Positions 1 to 7,787 of a DNA stretch of 64,000 nucleotides are shown one piece after another; positions within the stretch are counted from its first letter, which is position 1; each line of letters opens with the position of its first letter. The position numbers were made by a program, and so were the translations under genes. Under the pieces are notes generated by a model, which saw only the letters and a list, made by a program, of their open reading frames with translations, was not told where the DNA came from and did no database searches. Source of the DNA: Porodaedalea pini (Eukaryota > Basidiomycota > Agaricomycetes > Hymenochaetales > Hymenochaetaceae); contig NBAY01000063.1 in assembly GCA_002794775.1 (NCBI GenBank), positions 124,001 to 188,000 on the forward strand. Direction: 5' to 3'.

Positions 1-2
1 TC

Positions 3-236
3 TTTACTGATAATCAAGCTATTATTACTATGGCAACTGATCCTGAGCGAAAATATTCTCAAAGAACTAAACATATTGATATACGAAAAGATTTCTTTAG
101 AGATCACATTGATAAAGGAACTATTACTGTTAAATACATTCCCACTGAACATAACATAGCAGACTTACTTACTAAAGCACTATCTGTAACTTTACTCAAG
201 CGCTTTGTAGAACAACTTAAACTAACGCGCGCTTGA
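3..236 (+). CDS. Ty1/Copia polyprotein, C-terminal end of RNase H (partial)
   Basis: The frame is open from base 3 and ends at a stop at 236. It encodes the last ~77 residues of a Ty1/Copia polyprotein. Visible landmarks are the RNase H stretch FTDNQAI, the block RTKHIDIRKDFFRDHI and the ending IPTEHNIADLLTKAL, which is the usual C-terminus of Copia pol. The role would be removal of the RNA strand from the RNA:DNA hybrid during reverse transcription. The rest of the element lies left of the window. A purine tract and an LTR follow directly, as expected for the 3' end. There is no stop or frameshift in the visible part, so the element could be fairly young. Confidence 0.88.
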   Translation, partial: FTDNQAIITMATDPERKYSQRTKHIDIRKDFFRDHIDKGTITVKYIPTEHNIADLLTKALSVTLLKRFVEQLKLTRA

Positions 237-243
237 AGGGGAG

Positions 244-428
244 TGTTGAACTATAAATAACTGACGGATACTTGCCTGAGCAAATATCCGTCACTGGTCA
301 CATGACCGACTTCCAGAACTCCGACTATATGCTCATATGACTATGCACCATATGCTCACTATACTCTTTATAGTAAACTATTCAATTGTACTGTATATAA
401 GGACGGGCACTCTCGCCCCTAATCTACA
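244..428 (+). repeat. Ty1/Copia 3' LTR (right end approximate)
   Basis: A polypurine tract (234-243) is followed by TGTTGAAC, the usual start of a Copia LTR. A TATA-like TATATAAGG lies at about 393-402. The right end is placed at CTACA (428), but no matching second LTR is in the window, so the end could lie some tens of bases further right. The LTR abuts the SPRY gene and appears to have removed its 5' part. Confidence 0.6.
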
Positions 429-431
429 GCT

Positions 432-1130
432 TTGTCCCACTTTTCTGCTCGTCTAAGAGTTGTCGAGCTCGCGACGGAACGTGGCTGTGGGGACGCATGC
501 GTCTTAAGCAATTACCCGATTATGGCTGGGCTGTACGACACTCAAGGGAAGGATGGCGTGTACTTTGAGGTCACAATTCTGCAAATGAATGGAGTCATTG
601 CTATCGGTAAGTGCAATGCAGTGTCTACTATTTAGCATCGTCGATCGCCACAGACTCAAATGAATCAACTGCATTGAGGCACCGCCTGTCTTCCCTACCC
701 CGAGTTCCGGTTCCCCGGATGGAACAGACTGAGCGCAGGTCTGCACCTCGACGACATGCAAAAATTCTTCGAGGACCCAAATGGCGGTCGGCCGTACGAC
801 CCGCGGCTGATTTCAGTCCACCCGGGCGATGCGATCGGGTGCGGGTACGTCTTCGCAACGGGGAGCGTGTTCTACACCTACAACGGCGAGCGCCTCGCGG
901 ACGCGTTCCGTGGTGTATATATGCCCCGCACTGCGCATGATGTGTACGCCGCAATAGGCGTCGGTGGGCCCGGACCGAACCGACTTCGCGTTAATTTCGG
1001 CGGAGATGATGAGATGCATCTATTCCGATGGCAGCCTGGGCGGGAGTGGGGGTGGCTGGTTGATGGCCATGTTGGGCGGCTTGCAGGCGGCAGTGGCGAG
1101 GATGACGAGCTACCTAGCTATGTCGCTTGA
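432..1130 (+). pseudogene. SPRY-domain protein, 5'-truncated by Copia LTR
   Basis: Two exons, 432-606 and 679-1130, are joined by a 72-bp GT-AG intron (607-678) that keeps frame. The product is a SPRY domain: ATERGCGDACVLSNYPI, then YFEVTILQMNGVIAIG, the strong motif PYPEFRFPGWNRLS, GDAIGCGYVFATGSVFYT and RLRVNFGG. It resembles fungal SPRY proteins of the Ssh4/RanBPM type, which act as protein-binding adaptors. There is no upstream ATG in frame before the LTR and the first ATG (522) lies inside the domain, so the 5' end is missing. The C-terminus GEDDELPSYVA is repeated in a second SPRY relic at 11700-11983. Both SPRY copies sit directly upstream of an antiporter gene. Confidence 0.72.
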
Positions 1131-1383
1131 TGTTGGGCAGTCTAGCTGTATACACAGGGTATAATTGTTTGTGTACAAATAGGTTTCAAAAGTAACATGG
1201 AGTTCCTAAAAATGGAAACACAACCTCTACCACCGACGCTTGAATGAAAAGATGCGAGGTTGATAAATGTGTGTGGAGAGAGGAGTAGGAAAATGTGATG
1301 CTTCCATTAATATTGGCAACTTTGAAAAGCATGATTCACATTTTAAGTACCATGGCCAGTCAAAACGTGACGCCGATCCTCAC

Positions 1384-1394
1384 GTGATAGTAGT
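1384..1394. repeat. Target-site duplication of LINE copy 1 (left)
   Basis: GTGATAGTAGT at 1384-1394 is repeated exactly at 7667-7677, bounding the LINE. The preceding CAC (1381-1383) forms CACGTG with the start of the duplication. Confidence 0.9.
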
Positions 1395-1538
1395 TTTATA
1401 ATATCTGCTATCTACTACTAACAGACAACCAACCGCACAGGGAACCGGAACACAAACAGGAAGGACTATGTAGAGCGTGAATGTAGGTGATGGGTAAAAA
1501 AGAAAGGGTGAAAGACGTAACGTGGTTAAGGGGTGTTA

Positions 1539-4500
1539 CTAAAGATCAAATGAGGGGGGTAATTCTGATAATAGAGGCATGCTGTCCGGAGGGCGACGAA
1601 ACGAAAAATAGGCGAATTTTAATAAAAGGAGGAAATTATTTGGGCGAGACCATTCAACAAATGATAAAGGTAGTGATCGTTGACGAAAGAGACTGTTTCG
1701 AATGAATGCGAAAAAAGGGCAAATGTTAAGAATATGGCGTACATCATGTTTGAGGCACAACGGGTCTGGACAACGGGGTTGGAGGTTTCGGTTATGCAAA
1801 TCGAGCGCATTCAGCATCAGGCTGACGGCGCGTGTTTGAACTGAGCGATATATCTTCTTCTTCGGAGAAAGCTTCAAAAATGGATGTAGAGATCGCGTTG
1901 GGTGAAGGATGAAGGAGGATGGCTCGAGGATAGAGCGATGTCCGCGTAGATTTATGATGTTGGCTTTCCAGTCCCGAACAAGGTCGAGCTGTACTTGCGC
2001 CTTCAGGTTGGGTAGCGATACAGGTGTAGTCTCGGTATTTGGTTTGGTGGCGGCGTCTTTCGCCAGCCTATCCGCTTTGACATTGCCTAGTACTCCGCAA
2101 TGGGAAGGGAGCCACTGGACTGTGATATGCGAGGCCTCATGGTGAAGGGCGAGGAAAATTCCGCATAGACGACAGAAAAGAATGATGAAGTCCGCATGTC
2201 GAGCGTCGTTAGAGAAAATAAGTTGGACACAGTTGAGCGAATCCGAGACGATGTGGATATGGATGGGTGTGAAGCATTTCGATAGAAGAATTGAGATACG
2301 TCGCATGGCTGCGATGAGCGCTTCCTGCTCTTCAAACAAGATGTTTGAACGAGAGTGTGCTGCTGATGAAAAGACAGCAAGTTCTTGGTGATTGTGCATA
2401 ATAACGAACCTGTGGCCGCCGTTGAGGGAGCCGTCGGCCTGAGGGATGATAGAGCCATCTGTGAAGATAAAATACTGATATGGGGGAGGATGTAGGAAGA
2501 ACGAGTTGAAGTTACGAATGGCGACTTGCCGGTGTGAAGCTGAAGGGATAGGAGTCATGATGAGATGCGAATGAATGGGAGTAAAAGTAGGGAATGAAGA
2601 GGTTTTAGGGATCATAATATTGGGAAGAAGCGAGGACAAAAGATATTGTTTGGGGTGAGGATTAAGAGGCGAATGAGAAAAGTAGGAGAGAAGAAAGCGC
2701 TGAGATAGAAGCCGAATAAACAGAGGAAGAGGTGGGCAAGATAAAAGAGATTCTGCCACACTAGAATTCATACTGCGGTTGAAAACGAGGTTGAGAAAGT
2801 GGTTTTGGGTTTTAGAGAGAATTGAGAGGTGAGGAGACTTGGGAAAAAGGGTGGTGCCATAAATGGCGACCGAACGAATGAGACCGAAATATAAAAGGCG
2901 CGCGTACTGGAGGTATGCGCCATTGATTCGATTAAAAAGAAAAGAACGTTGGTGAAGGGTGGAAAGGGCTTTATTGGCCCGGGATTCGAAGTGGAGCTTG
3001 GGGGACAAATCGTAAGAAAAAATGACGCCCAGCCAGGTAAGGTGGCGAGAAGGGCGAATAACATGATTGTTTGGTAAAGACAATGCCGCGTTAGACGAAG
3101 GAGAAGAGGTCGATAAAAAGGAGCGGAAGGTAAAATCTGCGACTCTGCGATGAGGGAGAATGTGAAGTAGTTCAATAGCGTTAGGATCAATGGATAAACC
3201 GAGGGATTGAAATTGGGAAGAAATGAATTGGAATTGATTGCGGAGTCGAATTAAGTTGGTGGAAATGTTTAAAGAACGAGCATAAAGGAGGTGGTCATCC
3301 ATGTAAGCGAGTAAAGGTCGATGTGGGCCAAAATGAGAATTATAGGCCGTAATGACGTCAGCTGCAGCGAAAATAGAGGTAAGGGGGGATAATGGGGAAC
3401 CCTGCGGGACTCCGCGATTGGGTTTAACGAATGGAGGTGAACAGAAATTGTTGAAGGAAAGAGAAATGGGCCGATCTCTGAGCCAGCCCGAGAGAACGTG
3501 AATAACGTTGGGGTGAACGTTGGCATGAATGAGTTTGGAGAGAAGACGGTTGTGAGAAATATTGTCGAAAAAACCTTGAATGTCAATGGTAAGGACCGAA
3601 GTGATCAAATAACAATGTCGGGTATGAAGGGTACCAAGCGAATCGCTGGAGGCATTAATAAAGGGTTGGGAAAGGATGGTTGATAGTAAAGAGTAACAGG
3701 CGGTAATGGAAGAACGATGTTTTCGACACCCATGTTGGGTGTCGGGGAGAAGATTGTTAATTTCAAAAAAAGGTTGGAGAAAATTGAAAAGAATGTGTTC
3801 GAAAAGTTTGCCAATAGTGTCAACGAGAGTAATAGGGCGAAACACTCTTGGGACAGAAAAGTCAGATCGTTTGGGTTTGGGGATGAAGGTAACGAGTGAC
3901 GTTTTAAAAGGGAAAGGGAAATGACCAATTTTCAAACATAAAGTAAAAAGGTTGGCGAAAAACTGACCCCGATGCTCGATAAGGAGCTCCAAGTGTTTGA
4001 ACGAGATATGGCTATTGCCGGGACTCGTTTCTCGATCGACGCCCTGAAGGGCAGCGTGCAAGTCCTTCAATTCGATGGGACGAAACTCCGTGAGGTCGGG
4101 AAGAGGGATGACCTCCAGAGTGTTGGGTAGCGGGGGGAAAAATGTCTCACGAAAGAGGGACGCTTTGTCAGACTCTGTCAGGGTGAAGGACCCATTTGAT
4201 GTGCGGAGTGCGCCGATAGGAGTTCGGCGACGAGCCATGCCTAGGAATTGGTTGCGCCAAGCAGACCGAGTGTCAGATTGTTGGAGGCGCGATCCAAAAA
4301 ATGCGTTTTTAGCACGGGTGGTCTCCATATCAAGGAGTGTTTTCGACAAAGGGCACGGATTAGCGCAGTGCTCGCGGTATAGTTTAGTGCACGCTTCGGA
4401 CCACCAGTTGTTGGGGCCAAAGTAGGATCGCGGTTTTCGCTTGTGGAGAAAGGAGGTGGCAAAGTCTAAAAGGGTAGAATGAAGGGAAAAAAGAAGGTCG

Positions 4501-5363
4501 TCCAGCGCCTTGGGGGATTCAATTCCCGTTAAAGAAAAGGAAAAGATGTTAGAGTCACAAAATTCTCCAATAAAGGAGGGTAGATCGCGAAAGCGAATTG
4601 CACGGAGAGAAGGCTGTTGAGGGGCAACCGCGATGTCAATATTAAAAGAGAAACGAATGGGAAGGTGGTCCGAAGCAATACTGAGAGAAGGATCTGAAAT
4701 AGAGGTGCGTTCTAAAAGAGAGGGAGCGAAATCGTCTGACGCGATAATGAGGTCAATAATGGTTTTAGACCCTGATGAACGGTTAAAGTATGTGTGTTGG
4801 GACGGAGGATTGCAGACGATTAAACGGTTGTCGTTGATCCAGTCAACGAAAGCAGTAGAATGAGAGAAATAAGAGGATTGCTCAGGAAGAGACCAGAGCT
4901 CCAAATGGCGATTAAAATCCCCTATGAGGATATTGGAAGGGATGTTGAGAGGAGGGAGGGAATTCTCGAATTCATGAAGGGAGGGTGAGCTATAAATGTT
5001 CCAGAGTAAAAGAGGGGATAAGTCGCCACGAAAAATTGAGACGACTGTGATGTTGGGGGATAGGGAGCTTGGAGTGTAAAGGGAGACGTGATGAATGACG
5101 CGGGGATGTACCAGCGTACAACATCTGGGTTTTTCGGAGGAAGAGGGTCGGAAGGCAATATATGGAGCACAGTTTCGTAAGTTGAAAACGTGAGATCCAG
5201 ACGGAGAAAGTTTAGAAGGAACGATCGAGTAAATGGTAGGGATTTCCTGAAAGCAGATGATGTCAGGGGGGGAATGAGTGGACGAAAAGGCGTGAAGCAA
5301 ATAGTCAAACGTGGGGATTGAATTGCGGAGATTAAGAGAAAAAACTGAAATTGTGTCTGTCAT
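1539..5363 (-). CDS. LINE ORF2: APE endonuclease, reverse transcriptase, RNase H
   Basis: The 1274-residue product nicks DNA and copies the element RNA. An N-terminal AP-endonuclease-like domain (about residues 1-235) shows SVFSLNLRN, ICFQEIP, LIGDFNRH and SDHLPI. The central RT has DIQGFFDNISHNRLLSKL, RGVPQGSPLSPL and the catalytic box YMDD (where many LINEs have YADD or FADD). An RNase H domain follows, with FTDGSI, VSDSLN and LPSHCGVLGNVKADRLAKDA. Near the C-terminus is a Cys/His motif around RCPDPLCLKHDVRHILNIC, as in other LINEs. The start is 6 bases after the ORF1 stop, suggesting termination-reinitiation or a bypass. The frame is fully open. Confidence 0.95.
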   Translation of the reverse strand: MTDTISVFSLNLRNSIPTFDYLLHAFSSTHSPPDIICFQEIPTIYSIVPSKLSPSGSHVFNLRNCAPYIAFRPSSSEKPRCCTLVHPRVIHHVSLYTPSSLSPNITVVSIFRGDLSPLLLWNIYSSPSLHEFENSLPPLNIPSNILIGDFNRHLELWSLPEQSSYFSHSTAFVDWINDNRLIVCNPPSQHTYFNRSSGSKTIIDLIIASDDFAPSLLERTSISDPSLSIASDHLPIRFSFNIDIAVAPQQPSLRAIRFRDLPSFIGEFCDSNIFSFSLTGIESPKALDDLLFSLHSTLLDFATSFLHKRKPRSYFGPNNWWSEACTKLYREHCANPCPLSKTLLDMETTRAKNAFFGSRLQQSDTRSAWRNQFLGMARRRTPIGALRTSNGSFTLTESDKASLFRETFFPPLPNTLEVIPLPDLTEFRPIELKDLHAALQGVDRETSPGNSHISFKHLELLIEHRGQFFANLFTLCLKIGHFPFPFKTSLVTFIPKPKRSDFSVPRVFRPITLVDTIGKLFEHILFNFLQPFFEINNLLPDTQHGCRKHRSSITACYSLLSTILSQPFINASSDSLGTLHTRHCYLITSVLTIDIQGFFDNISHNRLLSKLIHANVHPNVIHVLSGWLRDRPISLSFNNFCSPPFVKPNRGVPQGSPLSPLTSIFAAADVITAYNSHFGPHRPLLAYMDDHLLYARSLNISTNLIRLRNQFQFISSQFQSLGLSIDPNAIELLHILPHRRVADFTFRSFLSTSSPSSNAALSLPNNHVIRPSRHLTWLGVIFSYDLSPKLHFESRANKALSTLHQRSFLFNRINGAYLQYARLLYFGLIRSVAIYGTTLFPKSPHLSILSKTQNHFLNLVFNRSMNSSVAESLLSCPPLPLFIRLLSQRFLLSYFSHSPLNPHPKQYLLSSLLPNIMIPKTSSFPTFTPIHSHLIMTPIPSASHRQVAIRNFNSFFLHPPPYQYFIFTDGSIIPQADGSLNGGHRFVIMHNHQELAVFSSAAHSRSNILFEEQEALIAAMRRISILLSKCFTPIHIHIVSDSLNCVQLIFSNDARHADFIILFCRLCGIFLALHHEASHITVQWLPSHCGVLGNVKADRLAKDAATKPNTETTPVSLPNLKAQVQLDLVRDWKANIINLRGHRSILEPSSFILHPTRSLHPFLKLSPKKKIYRSVQTRAVSLMLNALDLHNRNLQPRCPDPLCLKHDVRHILNICPFFAFIRNSLFRQRSLPLSFVEWSRPNNFLLLLKFAYFSFRRPPDSMPLLSELPPSFDL

Positions 5364-5369
5364 GGGCGA

Positions 5370-7601
5370 TTAAAAGGGGGATCGGTAGTTACGGCGAGCT
5401 GGACACTCCGATGACCTGGCGCTGTGATTGCCCTGACAGTTTATGCACAGGGCGAAATGCTCGCATTGTAGGTTGTTAGTCGCGGTGCAAGGGGCGCACT
5501 TAGCGACATGAACAGCGGTGCGGTGTGGTTCCGAGCAGATGGCACAACGAGCTACTGAACGGCATTTGGCAGCTGGGTGTCCCAGGCGATGGCAGTTGTC
5601 GCACTGGTTGATGGTCGGGCGAGCCCTCATTTCTTCGAGGCGGCGGATGACTCCAAACATTGGGACGGACCGGTTATTATGGAGAAAGAAGTGGTCAAAG
5701 CAGAGTTTCGAATCATCTTTGAGGACGATCGAGACATTGCAGAAGTCGCGTTGGTTTAAGCGTTCGATTGAGGACATGAACCGGGGAGGGAACATGAACT
5801 CATGGCCTTCGAATTGAGGGAGGGCGGATATCTCGTCGATGAGGTCCTTCTCTGAATAAATTAGTTTGGTGTCCTTGTCAAAGACTGGGACACCCGGGAT
5901 GACCATTTTGAATTGCGGAGAGGGCGTGAATGCCCTGGCGCCGCTAATGTTGATGATGTGGTTTAGTTGAGTGACAAGTGAGCTGTGTTGGGCGTCAAAG
6001 TCGGGCCGGATGTTAGTAAATGCGATCAACAGGTTGCTGTTAGTGGTGTATTCAACGTTGAGAACAACAAGATGTTTAAAAAGAGCGTTGCCCTTAAGGC
6101 CAGCGCGAACACTGTTTTTGACGGACAGGGTAGAGGGGCAAACGGCAAGATCGCCGGGTAACGAAAAGAAGATGCGTCGAACATTTCGAACGCGGGTGTT
6201 AACCGATCCGTTAGACCGGTTGATTGGAATGGTAGAAATTTCCCTGTCGGGGTTCTGTTCGGTGGAGCGGACCACTTTGGTGGGAGTGGGTTTGGGTTTC
6301 TTTTGTGCCGCTCTGGCGTAGGAAACAGTTGTAAACCCATCCCGATCCGTGCCAACGGATTCAACGGGTGGGTAGAAGACCTTGGTCTGAGAGCCTTGGG
6401 GGGCGTTGTGTGCGGAATGGGCGTAGCCATCCGGAGCGATGATGGTGCCTTCTGGAGTCATACGATATCCCGATCCTGGGATACGGGTTTTAGCGATGGC
6501 GGCTGCGTATTCTGTTTTACCATTTTTCGGGGTCTGGACACGTTGTTTAACAATAGGGCCTGGGGGAGGAAACTTAGGGTCATGTACGAAACGGACGCCA
6601 ATTGGGTCAGGTAGGATTTTCTGTTTGTTAGTGTTAATGTTAGCCGGAACCGAACGCGGGACTGACGGAGCCGGAACGTCTGAAAGATGTTTTTCGATAA
6701 TGTTAGTTTTTTCGGAAATAGAAGAAACGACCGCGGAAAGATGTTGAATGGACCGGGACATAGCGTGCATAGTATCCGTGATTTCTTGGTCGCGGATGGT
6801 TTGACTGTTGACATAAATGTTCTCGAACACGTGTTTGAATGAAGGGGAGTGAATACGGAAGGTTGAATGGAAGGCCTCCAGACTTTCGTTTGCTGAGTTG
6901 GCGAGACTGGTTTCGTCGTCCAGAGAGTTCGCCTTAGAAATCCAAGATGTCAGATTGGATCCAACATTAGCGAGGATGGCCCCGGCCCGAACTGGGTCGT
7001 CGAACCAGGGTTTGTCAGATGACCATGTCGGTTGGGAGATGAGCGTATTGATTGAGGTGATAGTTTCTTTGGTAAGGTCAGCAAAAGAAATGTTAACTTT
7101 CTCGGCGATAGCCGGATCTGTCATTTCATCGATATCGTCCATGATATTGTCGACCTGAGGGGCCTGACTGATATGCTCGTCCGGGATGTACAGATCATCG
7201 TCCATAGCATCGTCGTCGACTCGGGCGGGAGGCGGGATGGACCTATGCTCTTCTTCTGAGTTCGAGCGCTTAAGAGTGTTCTGCGATTCGATATCCGGGG
7301 TGGGGGGAAGGTCCCCTTGTTTGCGTAGTTTGGCGGCGTGTTCGTCCGCTTCGACATCCGGAGACCATTTGGCACGATTCACTGAAACTGTCTCGCATAC
7401 GCTGTCGTTGTGGTTGAAGGTCTTATCGCGACCACAAGTGACACATAACTTGGCGGTCCCACTAACACATTGGCGACTGTGATAGGGGAGATCCTGTTTA
7501 CACTCCTCACACTTGGTGGGGTCCTTGGGATTGACAAGGGAACGAATAGACTTTGTCTTGTGGAGAGACGCTTTTGCTCTGGTCAACATCTTGTTGTCCA
7601 T
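5370..7601 (-). CDS. LINE ORF1: Cys-rich nucleic-acid-binding protein
   Basis: This 743-residue protein is the first ORF of LINE copy 1. The C-terminus carries zinc-knuckle motifs: CDNCHRLGHPAAKC (CX2CX4HX4C), then CAIC...H and CINCQGNHSARSSEC, as in Gag-like ORF1 proteins that coat element RNA. Unusually, the N-terminal 65 residues also hold a Cys/His cluster (CEEC, HSRQC, CVTC, HNDSVC). In between are an acidic region, a probable helical segment (residues ~240-310) and a basic, Pro-rich linker. The start ATG follows a leader of about 65 bases. The protein in copy 2 is 744 residues and nearly collinear. Confidence 0.9.
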   Translation of the reverse strand: MDNKMLTRAKASLHKTKSIRSLVNPKDPTKCEECKQDLPYHSRQCVSGTAKLCVTCGRDKTFNHNDSVCETVSVNRAKWSPDVEADEHAAKLRKQGDLPPTPDIESQNTLKRSNSEEEHRSIPPPARVDDDAMDDDLYIPDEHISQAPQVDNIMDDIDEMTDPAIAEKVNISFADLTKETITSINTLISQPTWSSDKPWFDDPVRAGAILANVGSNLTSWISKANSLDDETSLANSANESLEAFHSTFRIHSPSFKHVFENIYVNSQTIRDQEITDTMHAMSRSIQHLSAVVSSISEKTNIIEKHLSDVPAPSVPRSVPANINTNKQKILPDPIGVRFVHDPKFPPPGPIVKQRVQTPKNGKTEYAAAIAKTRIPGSGYRMTPEGTIIAPDGYAHSAHNAPQGSQTKVFYPPVESVGTDRDGFTTVSYARAAQKKPKPTPTKVVRSTEQNPDREISTIPINRSNGSVNTRVRNVRRIFFSLPGDLAVCPSTLSVKNSVRAGLKGNALFKHLVVLNVEYTTNSNLLIAFTNIRPDFDAQHSSLVTQLNHIINISGARAFTPSPQFKMVIPGVPVFDKDTKLIYSEKDLIDEISALPQFEGHEFMFPPRFMSSIERLNQRDFCNVSIVLKDDSKLCFDHFFLHNNRSVPMFGVIRRLEEMRARPTINQCDNCHRLGHPAAKCRSVARCAICSEPHRTAVHVAKCAPCTATNNLQCEHFALCINCQGNHSARSSECPARRNYRSPF

Positions 7602-7666
7602 AGCAGGTAAGAGGAAAGAGGCTAGCTGTACTGTTTTCCCACGGTCGATGATGAAGGTAGGAAGAA

Positions 7667-7677
7667 GTGATAGTAGT
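7667..7677. repeat. Target-site duplication of LINE copy 1 (right)
   Basis: GTGATAGTAGT is identical to 1384-1394. It lies 110 bp upstream of the antiporter start codon, so the LINE entered the antiporter promoter or 5' leader. Confidence 0.9.
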
Positions 7678-7787
7678 CGCGTCTATACCCGGGCTATTTT
7701 ACCATGTTGTACGCTAGTACCACGTTCAGCTCATCTCCTAAATGACAGTCACGGTCACTTAGAGCACCTCTTTTCTTTTGCGCCACC

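Larger units (their letters stand above)
1395..7666 (-). mobile_element. Full-length LINE (Tad/I-like, RNase H-bearing), copy 1
   Basis: This 6272-bp non-LTR retrotransposon lies on the minus strand, bounded by an exact 11-bp TSD. It has a short 5' leader starting TTCTT, ORF1 (5370-7601), a 6-bp gap, ORF2 (1539-5363) and a 3' UTR of about 144 bp ending ATTATAAA without a long poly-A tail. Both ends match copy 2 (18630-24902, 6273 bp), which fixes the boundaries. Both ORFs are intact, so it may be active or recently active. The APE endonuclease, RT and RNase H order is that of I/Tad-type elements; the clade cannot be assigned without a tree. Its 5' end lies 121 bp from the start codon of the divergently transcribed antiporter. 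Confidence 0.95.

Noticed and set aside
3498..4425. Several plus-strand frames across LINE copy 1
   Set aside because: They are shadows of the conserved ORF2 on the minus strand.
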